In this document: in pieces, positions 7,729-16,677 of the stretch
Layout: each line of letters opens with the position of its first letter
Position numbering within the stretch: the stretch's first letter is position 1
Source: Cytobacillus gottheilii
GTDB taxonomy: Bacteria > Bacillota > Bacilli > Bacillales > Cytobacillaceae
Direction of reading: 5' to 3'
Assembly (NCBI RefSeq): GCF_900166665.1
Contig: NZ_LT800494.1
Span: 3,921,136-3,985,135, forward strand
DNA length: 64,000 nt
Made by a program: the position numbers and the translations under genes
The notes under the pieces: generated by a model
The model's database searches: none
Told to the model about the DNA's origin: nothing
The model's input: only the letters and a program-made list of their open reading frames with translations

Positions 7729-8653
7729 GATAAAAGCTACTTTATTCGCCTTACTATTAAGCACACATACATATCCTTCAAATGATGATCTTATAATTAA
7801 TTATCAGAATAAACCGATCGTTGAAATTCAAAGGGCAGAATATGAAATTCCATTATCAAGTATCCCGCTTTTAAATATAGAGCAATATAATACATTACTC
7901 CGTTCACTGGAAACGCAAATCTGCGTCCCTCCAGCAAACGCATATATCGGAGAATACGGACAAGTTATTGAAGAAAAAATTGGTGTGAAATTGCATCGGG
8001 AAAAATTTGCCCATCTGTTTTCTCACTTTTTCTATAATCATGATCTGAAAGAGATGGATATTCCAACCCTTCCTATTCATCCAAGAGTAGACAGTGATCT
8101 GCTGCTGCAAATAAATGTAAAGGTGATCGGCCAATACGTTACATACTTTAATAGCCGCAATAATAGCCGCACCAACAATATTACCTTAGCTGCAAAAGAG
8201 ATCGATAATACAGTTGTTTTTCCTGGTGAATTATTTTCCTTTAATCAAAGTGTTGGGATGCGAACGAAAAGCCGTGGTTTTCAGCGTGCTCCGGTTATTG
8301 TAAGAGGTGAATTATCAGAGGATATTGGCGGAGGAATTTGCCAAGTTTCTTCCACCTTATTTAATGCAGTTGATCAAGCAGGCCTGTCCATCGTCGAACG
8401 CTATTCACACAGCAAGCGTGTACACTATGTTCCGCCAGGCCGTGATGCAACCGTCAGCTGGTATGGACCCGACTTTGTCTTCCAGAACCTATACACTCAC
8501 CCTATCCTGCTTCGTGCAAAGGTTTACGGCGGTCAGATGGTTGTGAAAGTTCTTTCTTCAGATGAAATTGACTTAGAACCGCGTAAAGTTCCTAAAACAG
8601 ATGAATTAGAAGAAGAACAACGGAAGTTAATACAGTGGATGAATGAAAGATAA
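7727..8653 (+). CDS. VanW-family protein (YoaR-like)
   Basis: The product has 308 residues. The VanW domain fills the second half: TLAAKEIDNTVVFPGELFSFNQ, then GGGICQVSSTLFNAV and SHSKRVHYVPPGRDATVSW. VanW proteins occur beside glycopeptide-resistance genes and widely in spore formers; they are linked to the cell wall but biochemically undefined. A hydrophobic N-terminus (IKATLFALLLSTHTY) suggests export, although the usual peptidoglycan-binding domain is short or missing. ATG 7727 is preferred over GTG 7715, which lies within the ribosome site. A hairpin masks this start. Confidence 0.85.
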   Translation: MIKATLFALLLSTHTYPSNDDLIINYQNKPIVEIQRAEYEIPLSSIPLLNIEQYNTLLRSLETQICVPPANAYIGEYGQVIEEKIGVKLHREKFAHLFSHFFYNHDLKEMDIPTLPIHPRVDSDLLLQINVKVIGQYVTYFNSRNNSRTNNITLAAKEIDNTVVFPGELFSFNQSVGMRTKSRGFQRAPVIVRGELSEDIGGGICQVSSTLFNAVDQAGLSIVERYSHSKRVHYVPPGRDATVSWYGPDFVFQNLYTHPILLRAKVYGGQMVVKVLSSDEIDLEPRKVPKTDELEEEQRKLIQWMNER

Positions 8654-8682
8654 GCGGATGCTGCTGCAGCCGCTTATTGTAT
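8654..8682. terminator. Bidirectional terminator between convergent genes
   Basis: AAGCGG and CCGCTT flank a loop containing the further complementary pair CTGCTGCAG just after the VanW stop. A T-rich stretch follows on the plus side. It can serve both the VanW gene and the minus-strand Fpg gene that ends at 8690. Confidence 0.4.
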
Positions 8683-8689
8683 TTATGTG

Positions 8690-9499
8690 CTATTTTTGAC
8701 ACCCTGGACAAAAAAATGTCTTTCTGGAGGAAATTTCAGTCTTAATAATCTTACTATGACATCTATTACACTCCATCCCCTCACGATCATAAACAAGACA
8801 GTGATCATTATAACCGCCTGTCAGCTGATCTCCTTTATATAAAGGATTTTCCATATACCCTCCAAGCTGAGTGGCATTCGTTAAAACGGATACCATTGCA
8901 GAATACAACTTTTCTTTCTCCTCTTTGCTCAGCTCATCTAGCCCGCGATCCGGAAGCAGATAGGCTTCATAGCAGATTTCATCGCTATAGCAATTCCCAA
9001 TTCCAGCAATCACATGCTGATTTACTAGTGTCGTTTTCAGCATGCCTCTCCTTCCTTCTAATAGCTCCTGAAAAGAATCAATGTTGAAATTATTCTCTAA
9101 CGGCTCTGGTCCTATGTCTGCAAGCTCTTCTTCAAGTGTCTGTTTGTTATGCAAGTGCAAATAGCCTAATCTTAATCCGATAAAATACAATTTTACGTTA
9201 TCAAAAGTAAAAGTGATTTGCTTCGTACGCTTTGGTGCATCCTGATCGGTACCCACATACATCCAGCCGCCAAGCATCAAATGAAGCAATAAATATTTAC
9301 CTGTGCTTAAATGAAAAATTAAATGCTTCGCTCTTCTATCAATTTTTATAATAACCGCTCCATTTAGTTCTTTCATAAATAAGTCACTTGCTACATTTAT
9401 TGATTTTTCACGCTGAATATCTGTATCGATTATCCTCTTTCCTGCAAGGATTGTATGAAGCTGCTGCTTATACGTTTCCATTTCCGGCAATTCCGGCAT
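8690..9499 (-). CDS. Formamidopyrimidine-DNA glycosylase family protein (Fpg/MutM paralogue)
   Basis: This base-excision repair enzyme removes oxidised purines and cleaves abasic sites. It has 269 residues and begins MPELPEMETY, which supplies the catalytic proline and glutamate. A lysine sits in DRRAKHL near residue 57. The helix-two-turn-helix region reads VIAGIGNCYSDEICYEA, and the zinc finger is CNRCHS then FFCPGC at the extreme C-terminus. The classical mutM of Bacillus lies beside polA; this isolated, diverged copy is probably a second Fpg/Nei-type enzyme. No partner genes adjoin it. Confidence 0.88.
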   Translation of the reverse strand: MPELPEMETYKQQLHTILAGKRIIDTDIQREKSINVASDLFMKELNGAVIIKIDRRAKHLIFHLSTGKYLLLHLMLGGWMYVGTDQDAPKRTKQITFTFDNVKLYFIGLRLGYLHLHNKQTLEEELADIGPEPLENNFNIDSFQELLEGRRGMLKTTLVNQHVIAGIGNCYSDEICYEAYLLPDRGLDELSKEEKEKLYSAMVSVLTNATQLGGYMENPLYKGDQLTGGYNDHCLVYDREGMECNRCHSKIIKTEISSRKTFFCPGCQK

Positions 9500-9726
9500 A
9501 GTTTTTACTCTCCTTTATCACCCTTTTTGTATAGTATGTTGATTGACTTAGGGTAATTATGCGCGAAGGTTGATTGACTTGCGGGATAAGAAGGATACAG
9601 CCTTTTGTGAAGTATGAAGAAGATATTCCTTAATCACCTTAAACTAGCTTTCCCGTAAAATTCTTCACATAAAAAAATACACCTATGCTGTAGCATTTCT
9701 ACAGCATAGGTGCAGTTCATATCATC
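9500..9726. other. Gap with a 12-bp direct repeat and a strong terminator
   Basis: GTTGATTGACTT occurs at 9539-9550 and again at 9569-9580, 30 bases apart. No gene is visible. The distal part holds the terminator of the YflT-like gene. Confidence 0.4.
9672..9712 (-). terminator. Terminator of the YflT-like gene
   Basis: CACCTATGCTGTAG and CTACAGCATAGGTG form a 14-base perfect stem. On the minus strand it is followed by TATTTTTTT. Confidence 0.85.
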
Positions 9727-10005
9727 TTAATATTGTTTTCGTTCTAATCCTGCTTCACCAGGATTTTGTTTTTGCTGCTGCAATAGTGACGACTGGCTAT
9801 CAACAAAGACAAGAGTCTTTCCCTCTTCAATCTGCTGCTGATAAGTGTCATCTTCTACATGGATCTGCTCTAAGCTTGCATACTGTTCCCCAATGACCGC
9901 AATTTCTTCTGCTTTAAAGCCTTGGTCCTGCAATTGCTTCACTGCGGCCACTGCATCTTCTTCCGCTTCATAAGCGCCTGCAAGTCTGTATGGCTGCTGA
10001 TTCAT
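9727..10005 (-). CDS. YflT-like general stress protein (GSP17M domain)
   Basis: The 92-residue soluble protein matches the heat-induced stress protein YflT domain: YRLAGAYEAEEDAVAAVKQLQDQGFKAEEIAVIG, followed by a glutamine-rich tail. B. subtilis yflT is controlled by SigB and its molecular role is unknown. A good SigB promoter precedes this gene (10041-10066), and GGAGGAG precedes its ATG. It is monocistronic, ending at a strong terminator. Confidence 0.8.
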   Translation of the reverse strand: MNQQPYRLAGAYEAEEDAVAAVKQLQDQGFKAEEIAVIGEQYASLEQIHVEDDTYQQQIEEGKTLVFVDSQSSLLQQQKQNPGEAGLERKQY

Positions 10006-10040
10006 ATAAACTCCTCCTTTATTAAGGAATTTATATTCTA

Positions 10041-10066
10041 ATACCCCATTTCCTTCAGATAGAAAC
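10041..10066 (-). promoter_or_regulatory. SigB-type promoter of the YflT-like gene
   Basis: On the minus strand GTTTCT (10061-10066) is separated by 14 bases from GGGTAT (10041-10046), close to the SigB consensus GTTTAA-N(13-15)-GGGTAT. It lies just before the 3' end of the upstream trans-sulfuration gene, 35 bases ahead of the start codon. Confidence 0.7.
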
Positions 10067-10073
10067 TTAGTCC

Positions 10074-11207
10074 TTAAATGGATTTTGAAATAGCTTGATT
10101 GAATGCTGCAATAATATCCTCTCCATTTTCAATCCCTATAGAAATCCTCACCACTTGATCTGTAATGCCAAGTGCCGCACATGCTTCTGGCGGTAATGCG
10201 CGATGAGAGGTTCTTAACGGGTGTGAGACCGATGTCTCCACCCCAGCCAGTGTTGGAACAATTTTAATCCACTCCAAATTTTTAAAAAATAAGCTGATGT
10301 TAACTGTGTCCGCTAACTTGATTGTTACCATGGCTCCAAATCCTTGTTCACCATGCTCTAAAGGGTAGTAGACCGTCTCAACATGTTCATTTTCTTTTAA
10401 AGATAAAGCCACCGCTCGGGCATTTGCAGATTGAGCCTTCATTCTTAACGCTAATGTTTTCGCACCGCGGCATGTCAGCCATGCTTCAAATGGAGTTGAA
10501 TTGGCACCTAGATTGACAATTTTGGCTCTAGCTTTTTCTACAAGTTCTTCATCACCGACTACGACACCAGCTGTCACATCACTATGACCGCCAATGTATT
10601 TCGTTGCACTATGAACAACTAAGTTAACTCCTAACTGGTATGGCTGGCAATGCAATGGTGTTGCAAATGTATTATCAACAATTGTTTTCAGCTTATGCTT
10701 TTCTGCTAGTGCAACAAGCTGAGTTAGATCTTCTACTCTTAAGAGTGGATTGGTAATTGATTCTGTATATAAAAGCACTGTATTTGTTTGGATGGCTGCT
10801 TCTACTTCAGCCGGATTTGCAAATGAAACAAACGTGACACTAATTCCTATTGAGGAAAGCTCCTCTTTTAGCATATGAAAAGTGCCTCCATATACATCAT
10901 CTGCTGCCACAATATGATCGCCGTTTTGTGCCACTGATAAAATAGCTGCCAGAATAGCAGATAAGCCTGATGAAGCAGCCGCTCCTTCTGGTGTGCCCTC
11001 AAGACGGGCAACTAGCTGGCCCAATTCATCTGTATTTGGATTGCCAACTCTTGAATAAAGATAATTGCCGTTCCCCTGGTAGAAGCCTTCTAATTCTTCT
11101 AAATCAGAAAAGGCAAAAGCAGACGTTTGATAAATTGGTGTTACTTTGCTTTTAATGGTCCGTTCCTTTTTATTTTTATGATGTAACACCGCTGTTTCGA
11201 AATTCAT
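10074..11207 (-). CDS. Trans-sulfuration PLP enzyme (cystathionine gamma-synthase/lyase family)
   Basis: The 377-residue enzyme acts on cystathionine or homoserine esters in methionine/cysteine metabolism. The PLP lysine is in HSATKYIGGHSDVTAG, other cofactor contacts are in YSRVGNPNT and ASSGLSAILA, and the C-terminus has GVETSVSHP and RISIGIENGEDII. The sequence alone does not separate MetI, MetC, MccB or YrhB. A SigA promoter lies upstream, with no SAM riboswitch or T-box in the short leader, unlike met biosynthetic operons. It is a single gene here. Confidence 0.87.
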   Translation of the reverse strand: MNFETAVLHHKNKKERTIKSKVTPIYQTSAFAFSDLEELEGFYQGNGNYLYSRVGNPNTDELGQLVARLEGTPEGAAASSGLSAILAAILSVAQNGDHIVAADDVYGGTFHMLKEELSSIGISVTFVSFANPAEVEAAIQTNTVLLYTESITNPLLRVEDLTQLVALAEKHKLKTIVDNTFATPLHCQPYQLGVNLVVHSATKYIGGHSDVTAGVVVGDEELVEKARAKIVNLGANSTPFEAWLTCRGAKTLALRMKAQSANARAVALSLKENEHVETVYYPLEHGEQGFGAMVTIKLADTVNISLFFKNLEWIKIVPTLAGVETSVSHPLRTSHRALPPEACAALGITDQVVRISIGIENGEDIIAAFNQAISKSI

Positions 11208-11271
11208 TTGCTTAATCTCCCTTTGAGCAAAAGACTTTAGCTCGTTAAAATATTTGTAAATTCTGATAAGG

Positions 11272-11300
11272 ATTATAGCAACGAATCTTTATAACGTCAA
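11272..11300 (-). promoter_or_regulatory. SigA promoter of the trans-sulfuration gene
   Basis: On the minus strand TTGACG (11295-11300), 17 bases, TATAAT (11272-11277). The spacing is ideal and the -10 perfect. Confidence 0.8.
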
Positions 11301-11301
11301 T

Positions 11302-11327
11302 GTGTGAAAGCTTCCAGCTTTGGGTAC
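11302..11327 (+). promoter_or_regulatory. Possible SigB-type promoter of the YhfW-like gene
   Basis: GTGTGA (11302-11307), 14 bases, GGGTAC (11322-11327) on the plus strand. The spacing matches SigB but both boxes deviate. It lies back-to-back with the divergent SigA promoter. Low certainty. Confidence 0.3.
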
Positions 11328-11391
11328 TTATCGTATACAAAGTCTTATTATAGGAAAACATACAATCAGATAATGTAAGAGGAGGATATTT

Positions 11392-12918
11392 ATGACGAAT
11401 CAAATGCCAAGATTTCCAGAATCATATTGGACAGATATTGATCTGCCCTCTTTTCAGCCCTTAAAGGAAGATACTTCTGCAGATGTGGTGATTGTAGGCG
11501 GAGGAATTACAGGAATCACATCGGCATACTTGCTCGCTAAGGAAGGTCTTAAAGTCACGCTCTTAGAAGCGGGGAAAATCTTAAATGGCACAACCGCACA
11601 TACAACGGCGAAAATAACTGCACAGCATGGAGTTATTTACGATGAATTCATTCAGCATTTTGGACTTGAAAAGACTAAACTCTATTATGAGGCTTCCAAG
11701 GGAGCTCAGGAATTCATCTTAAAAGTAAAGAACGATTTAAATATTGATTGTGATTATAGCGAGCAAGACGCCATTATTTATGCAGAATCAGATGAATATA
11801 GAGAAAAGCTTCAAAAAGAGATGAGTGCCTATGAAAAGCTTGGCATTTCAGGCCACCTTGGCAATGATCTTCCTTTTCCTATTGAAACTAAGGCTGTCTT
11901 AACTATGACCAATCAAGCACAATTTCATCCTCTGAAATATTTACATAAGCTGGTTCAGGCATTTACAGATATGGGCGGCACAATTTACGAGAACACAACG
12001 GCTGTTGATCTTGAAAAAGGGGAGCGTCCAGATGTTGTAACGAGAGAAGGACATCGAATCAAGAGTAAGTACGTGATTGCTGCTTCTCATTTTCCTTTTG
12101 CAGATATGAAAGGATTCTATTTTGCGCGACTGCTTCCAGAAAGATCATATATAATCGCTATTAAGGCAGAGAAGGAATATCCGGAAGGAATGTATTACAG
12201 TGCAGATCAGCCTACAAGATCATTGCGCTATACTCCTTTTAATGGGGAGAAACTCTTATTAGTAAGCGGTGAAGGGCATAAAACTGGTAAGGGGCCAGAC
12301 ACCTTGAAGCATTATGAAGCACTAGAGAAATTTGCTTCAAACCTCTTTGGCATTAAAGAGTACCCTTATCGATGGTCAGCTCAAGATCTCACCTCACTTG
12401 ATAAGATGCCATATATCGGACCGATCACTGCCGACCAGCCTCATATTTTTGTCGCAACAGGCTACCGAAAATGGGGAATGACGAATGGTACTGCAGCAGC
12501 ACTGCTTTTAAGAGATCAAATCCTTGAAAAGGAAAATCCGTACAGTGAGATTTTCTCTCCTTCCCGTTTTGTGGCCGATCCCAGCATTAAAAAGGTCATT
12601 TCCTATAACACGGACACCGCTGGACAACTGTTAAAAGGAAAATTCGAGTATGTACCAAAAGAAATTAGCGATCTCTCGAATGATGAAGGTGCGGTTGTCA
12701 TTGTGGATGGGAAAAGATCTGGAGCTTATAAGGATATGGATGGGAAATTACATGTTGTCGATACCACTTGTACACATATGGGCTGTGAAACACAATGGAA
12801 TCACGGAGAAAGAACATGGGATTGCCCATGCCATGGATCACGCTTTTCCTATGATGGAGAGGTTGTAGAAGGTCCTGCAGACAAGCCATTAAAAAAATTG
12901 AATGATGTTACAGGTTAA
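11392..12918 (+). CDS. FAD-dependent oxidoreductase with C-terminal Rieske domain (YhfW-like)
   Basis: The product has 508 residues. An N-terminal DAO-type fold has the dinucleotide motif VVIVGGGITGITSAYLLA at about 31-48. A C-terminal Rieske [2Fe-2S] domain has ligands in CTHMGC (about 460) and CPCHGS (about 478). It should pass electrons between flavin and an iron-sulfur centre; the substrate is unknown. B. subtilis YhfW has this architecture and also lies beside hemAT, so the neighbourhood supports orthology. GAGGAGG precedes the ATG. Confidence 0.87.
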   Translation: MTNQMPRFPESYWTDIDLPSFQPLKEDTSADVVIVGGGITGITSAYLLAKEGLKVTLLEAGKILNGTTAHTTAKITAQHGVIYDEFIQHFGLEKTKLYYEASKGAQEFILKVKNDLNIDCDYSEQDAIIYAESDEYREKLQKEMSAYEKLGISGHLGNDLPFPIETKAVLTMTNQAQFHPLKYLHKLVQAFTDMGGTIYENTTAVDLEKGERPDVVTREGHRIKSKYVIAASHFPFADMKGFYFARLLPERSYIIAIKAEKEYPEGMYYSADQPTRSLRYTPFNGEKLLLVSGEGHKTGKGPDTLKHYEALEKFASNLFGIKEYPYRWSAQDLTSLDKMPYIGPITADQPHIFVATGYRKWGMTNGTAAALLLRDQILEKENPYSEIFSPSRFVADPSIKKVISYNTDTAGQLLKGKFEYVPKEISDLSNDEGAVVIVDGKRSGAYKDMDGKLHVVDTTCTHMGCETQWNHGERTWDCPCHGSRFSYDGEVVEGPADKPLKKLNDVTG

Positions 12919-12936
12919 TGCACCTGCTAAAGAGAA

Positions 12937-13134
12937 AGGCTGGGGCATAAGTATTTAACACACTCATAGAACCGAATGATTAGGGAGTCATCTTTCTAAT
13001 CATTCGGTATTTTTATGAATATAAAATATATTTTATTAACATGAGTGAAATGAAACGGACTTGTCTAAATACCCAAATCAAAATATAAAATATTCGTGTT
13101 TGAGAAATATTAATTTCATTTTGTCCCAGCCTCT
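12937..13134. repeat. MITE-like repeat copy A (198 bp, no inner core)
   Basis: The ends AGGCTGGGGCAT and TTGTCCCAGCCT are inverted repeats. It contains the hairpin CCGAATGATTAG/CTAATCATTCGG (about 12983-13012) and the AT-rich module TAAAATATATTTTATTAACATGAGTG. It aligns with the reverse complement of copy B along almost all its length but lacks B's 118-bp core. It sits between the convergent YhfW-like and HemAT genes, where its hairpin may terminate transcription. Confidence 0.8.
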
Positions 13135-13147
13135 CTTTAATATCCCT

Positions 13148-14446
13148 TTATGCATTATTAGCCGCATCATTTAATTTTTCAGCTGACGAGGCAACAGTTG
13201 TGGAGGCTGTCCCTATTTCATTAATACTATAAATAAGTTCGTTTACTTGGTTGCCAACTGAATTAAGATAGTTTGCATTTGAAGATATAGATGCTGCGAT
13301 GGCATCAAATGCTTCATTGGTTTGCAGCGACGTTTCCATTCCTTCTGTAACCGATGAAGCTACATTTAATAAAGACTCACTAACTGCTTTGGTAAGCATA
13401 GAAGATGTATGAATTAATTCTTGTATTTCTCCTATTGATAATTTAGTCTGCTCAGCCAGCTTCTTTACTTCTTGAGATACCACTGCAAAGCCCTTGCCAT
13501 GTTCTCCCGCTCTGGCAGCTTCTATTGCTGAGTTCAAGGCCAGCAAGTTGGTTTGGTCTGCAATACTTTGGATAAAAGCAATGACAGAGTTCACTTTTTC
13601 TGATGCTTCGTTAAGCTGGTCAACTGTTATCGTCATATTAGATGTCTCAGACTGTATCTGCTCGATTTTATTGGAAAGCTCCGACAGCTTTTCCTTTCCA
13701 ACTCCGCCTTGATACTGAATGGTTTCAGAATGAGCTCCGCTATCTTTTATTAAACTATTGAACTCATGACTTCGAGCTATTAAATTCTCAACAGAGGCGC
13801 TTGTTTCTTCAGCTAAAGCGACGAGATCTTCACTGACATCCAAAATTTTATCCTTTAACTGATTTTTGCCTTGCTGGAACGTATCTTTAATCATTCTCAT
13901 ATTTTCATCTTCGTATGTTTCAAGAACAAGCTGCTGCTCTAGGCTTAAGAGCTTATTGACAGAGCTTATAATTTCTTTGACTTCATTAATGGACTGTGCG
14001 CTATCACAAATAACTTCTAAAATAGCATTTTGAAGATTTTGGAAAGAGCCCATATACCATGCAGGCTTTAAGCCGATTTTATAATGTATAAATGCTATTC
14101 GTAATCTCTTCTTAATAAATTCCTCTGTAATTTCCCCATTAAATAGCTCAATAATGTGCTGTCTTAAAGTTCCCCTCAATTTCTGAACAGAACTATATCT
14201 ATTCACCATATCTTGAAGCTCCTGCACTTGGAGAATCGTTCCATAAAACTCTTCTGTTAACTTATCAACTTGTTTTTCTATTAAAGGCTGCACCCTTTTA
14301 ATATACTGCAGATCGGTCTTCGTAATTTTAAGCATTTGCAGTTTATCTGTAATATTTTGGTTACCTTCTACGTTTATTTTTACTTGAATGTTTTGTGCAG
14401 CTGTTTGCCAGTTATCTATTTTTGGCTGTCTTTTAAACTTTAACAT
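13148..14446 (-). CDS. hemAT: HemAT, globin-coupled haem aerotaxis transducer
   Basis: This soluble chemotaxis receptor senses oxygen through haem and signals to CheA. It has 432 residues. The sensor globin covers about 1-180, with the proximal histidine H121 in [17 protein letters not shown]. The C-terminal half is a cytoplasmic methyl-accepting signalling domain with the hairpin tip [21 protein letters not shown]. There is no membrane segment, as expected for HemAT. It converges with the YhfW-like gene, matching the B. subtilis neighbourhood. Confidence 0.93.
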   Translation of the reverse strand: MLKFKRQPKIDNWQTAAQNIQVKINVEGNQNITDKLQMLKITKTDLQYIKRVQPLIEKQVDKLTEEFYGTILQVQELQDMVNRYSSVQKLRGTLRQHIIELFNGEITEEFIKKRLRIAFIHYKIGLKPAWYMGSFQNLQNAILEVICDSAQSINEVKEIISSVNKLLSLEQQLVLETYEDENMRMIKDTFQQGKNQLKDKILDVSEDLVALAEETSASVENLIARSHEFNSLIKDSGAHSETIQYQGGVGKEKLSELSNKIEQIQSETSNMTITVDQLNEASEKVNSVIAFIQSIADQTNLLALNSAIEAARAGEHGKGFAVVSQEVKKLAEQTKLSIGEIQELIHTSSMLTKAVSESLLNVASSVTEGMETSLQTNEAFDAIAASISSNANYLNSVGNQVNELIYSINEIGTASTTVASSAEKLNDAANNA

Positions 14447-14574
14447 GTTTTCCCCGCCCCTAAAGGTTTATTAAATCTCCATATACTATAAAATATCATA
14501 ATGCAATAAAAAAATATGTGAAATTTTGGTGCCAAATGCCTATACCAATCACATGATTGGTATAGGCACAAGAT

Positions 14575-14708
14575 TAATCTTGAACATTTTTATTTTTTGG
14601 CTCTCTGCTGCCTGTTGTAAATTCAACTAATTCTTCACTTGTCCGGTCAGGATGCTTCTTGTTATTATTGCGCTGTGCATTCTGATTGCCTCTTTTCGTA
14701 CGTCCCAA
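14575..14708 (-). pseudogene. Possible broken small spore-type gene
   Basis: From TTG 14708 the minus strand reads MGRTKRGNQNAQRNNNKKHPDRT and then stops after three more codons. One base out of frame, SEELVEFTTGSREPKNKNVQD follows, to a stop at 14575. Together they would make a hydrophilic 44-residue protein with the look of small acid-soluble spore proteins. GAGTGAGGGG lies before the TTG and a perfect hairpin follows the stop. A one-base deletion near 14640 or a sequence error would explain it. Family not identified. Confidence 0.3.
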
Positions 14709-15030
14709 GACCCCTCACTCCTTTCGTTTGATCAAAAGTAGTATGAGTCAAGTAAAGAATGGTTATACAGGTGATTCTCGCAACTTCATTCCTAATATTC
14801 TGAACAATCACGGTGTTCTACATTTTTCGACACCGCTTTTAGAAAATATACCAGCCAATCCTCTTAATTTCTATAGATTTTAATTAAACTTTACAAAAAA
14901 ATAATTGAAAACCTTTACTTTTTCCTGGCAAACTAAACATCGCAATCATATGTCTAAATTTTAAAAAAGAGCTGTAAAAAAGAACTGAAATAAGATAAAT
15001 CATTCAATAAGATGTTAACTTAAGCCATTC

Positions 15031-15150
15031 CCTTGAGTTGCAAACCTTACTTTCGGCTGGAGCAAGTTGTAGCCTGAAAAGCAAGACTGCTGGGGTCCTC
15101 TATTCTATTTCCACGCCGGAGTCAAGGTTCTCTGCTCCATTTCACTCAGG
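15031..15150. repeat. Degenerate copy of the GC-rich core repeat
   Basis: The order of words (CTTACTTTCGGCTGG, GCCGGAGTCAAGGTTC, CTGCTCCATTTCACTCA) follows the core of repeat copies B and C, with many substitutions and no outer arms. Confidence 0.5.
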
Positions 15151-15181
15151 TTTAAGGATTTAAATTCAGGAATAAAAAATA

Positions 15182-15219
15182 CCCCGTAGATGTTAGTTTG
15201 ATGTCTAACATTTACGGGG
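15182..15219 (-). terminator. Terminator of the helicase gene
   Basis: CCCCGTAGATGTTAG (15182-15196) pairs with CTAACATTTACGGGG (15205-15219), 14 of 15 positions. On the minus strand it is followed by TATTTTTTATT. Confidence 0.8.
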
Positions 15220-15289
15220 CAGTTCAAACGATGCTTCTAATCATTCGGAAATTTGTTTAATTACGTCATCATAGCCTCTTTATTTGTTG

Positions 15290-16441
15290 TCATAACTTAC
15301 GTTGTTCACGAGTACTGAATTCTGTGATATGTCCGCCTCTAATCATCATTTTTTGAACAGGGATTCCTAGCTGAGTTCCATACTTTTTTAATTCTCTTTC
15401 TTCACGCTCATTGATAATGGAAAGAACCGTACCGCTGGCGCCAAATCGGCCTGTTCGGCCTGATCTGTGAACATATTGTTCCATATCCTTTGGAAAATCA
15501 TAATGAACCACATGGGTAATTCCTTTAATATCTAAGCCTCTTGCAGCTACATCCGTGGCAAGCAGCAGATGAGTTTTGCCCTCTTTAAAATCTTTAAGAG
15601 CCTTTTGGCGCTGTGTTTTATCTAAATCACTATGAAGGATACTTACTGTGATATTTTTAAAGTCCAGCTTTTCCGAAAGAACCGTTAAGTTGCCGATATC
15701 TCTTACAAAAACAAGCCCCTTTATTTCATCAAGGCGGGAAATTTTCTCAAGCATTTTCATTTTATCTCTATGCTCTGCGATAAAGTAATAGTGAGAAACT
15801 TCTTCCGCTTTTATGGTCTCGTCTTTATTAATCTTAATCATATTTGGGGACTTGGCCATTTCTGCAGCAACCTTTTCAACATGCGGGGGCAATGTAGCAG
15901 AAAACATCACCATTTGCCGTTCACTTAAAGTCGACTTCACGATATTTGTGACCGTAGATGTATGCTCTGGCACAAGCAACTGGTCACACTCATCTAAAAT
16001 GATGGTCTTAACTTCATGCATTTTTAGCTTTTTCTGTTTAATAAGCTCCAGCATTCTTCCTGGTGTGCCTAATGCAATATGAGGATGTTTTTTTAATTTT
16101 TCAAGCTGTCTCTTCACATTGGCTCCGCCGATAAAGGACGCTGCTCGAATTCCGCTGCCTGTTGCCCATTTGCCTATTTCCTCTAAAATTTGCATGATTA
16201 ACTCCTGCGAGGAAGCAATAATAACAGCTTGTACAGCTTTTTGCTCAACATCAATTTTTTCCAGAAGCGGTAAAAGATAAGCCAATGTCTTACCAGTTCC
16301 GGTTGGAGATTGAGCAATGACGTCTTTTCCTTCAGCAATAAGAGGTATTGCCTGCTGCTGAATTGAAGTAGGCTGCTGAAAGCCGCTTTTCGTCCATGCC
16401 TCTTGAATAAATGGCTTCATTTCTTTTATAAGTGTATCCAA
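15290..16441 (-). CDS. DEAD-box RNA helicase, YfmL-like
   Basis: This ATP-dependent RNA helicase has 383 residues, containing the two RecA domains and almost nothing else. Motifs: Q motif TSIQQQAIP, Walker A SPTGTGKT, GTPGR, motif II DECD (cysteine in place of the third residue), SAT, ARGLDI and HRSGRTGR. The compact size and DECD box fit YfmL, reported in B. subtilis to affect cold growth and ribosome assembly. The start is TTG with GGTGA before it. Monocistronic, with its own terminator. Confidence 0.88.
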   Translation of the reverse strand: MDTLIKEMKPFIQEAWTKSGFQQPTSIQQQAIPLIAEGKDVIAQSPTGTGKTLAYLLPLLEKIDVEQKAVQAVIIASSQELIMQILEEIGKWATGSGIRAASFIGGANVKRQLEKLKKHPHIALGTPGRMLELIKQKKLKMHEVKTIILDECDQLLVPEHTSTVTNIVKSTLSERQMVMFSATLPPHVEKVAAEMAKSPNMIKINKDETIKAEEVSHYYFIAEHRDKMKMLEKISRLDEIKGLVFVRDIGNLTVLSEKLDFKNITVSILHSDLDKTQRQKALKDFKEGKTHLLLATDVAARGLDIKGITHVVHYDFPKDMEQYVHRSGRTGRFGASGTVLSIINEREERELKKYGTQLGIPVQKMMIRGGHITEFSTREQRKL

Positions 16442-16677
16442 ATTCCGTCACCTTCAGTTTTCTGTATTAATCAGTGTTTTAAATAGGATTTCTTAGCATG
16501 ACCATATCTAAAAATACCACTGTTATGTTCGGTTAAACGCTAAACGTCATTTATTTGATTGTGCAGTTTTCTGCATTTCCAGTGTCATACTCACTTTTAT
16601 TTACAACATAAAGCTTTTTTATTCTAACAAACTAAAAGATGCCCAGCAATAGCGCTGGACATCTCTAGTACTTTTAT
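16442..16677. other. Short gap with the symporter terminator
   Basis: AGATGCCCAGC (16637-16647) pairs with GCTGGACATCT (16654-16664) and on the minus strand is followed by TTTT, ending the symporter transcript. The rest (helicase leader) shows no feature. Confidence 0.6.

Larger units (their letters stand above)
14447..15289. other. 843-base gap: palindrome, broken small ORF, degenerate repeat, terminator
   Basis: Contents in order: a 12-bp perfect inverted repeat GCCTATACCAAT/ATTGGTATAGGC at 14539-14568; a possible broken small gene on the minus strand (14575-14708); an AT-rich stretch without recognisable content; a degenerate core-repeat copy (15031-15150); and the terminator of the helicase gene (15182-15219). 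Confidence 0.6.

Noticed and set aside
11208-11271. SAM riboswitch or T-box in the leader of the trans-sulfuration gene
   Set aside because: The leader between promoter and start is only about 60 bases and shows no such fold.
14686-14883. Plus-strand reading frame of 65 codons
   Set aside because: AT-rich, no ribosome site and no coding character; it overlaps the broken minus-strand small gene.
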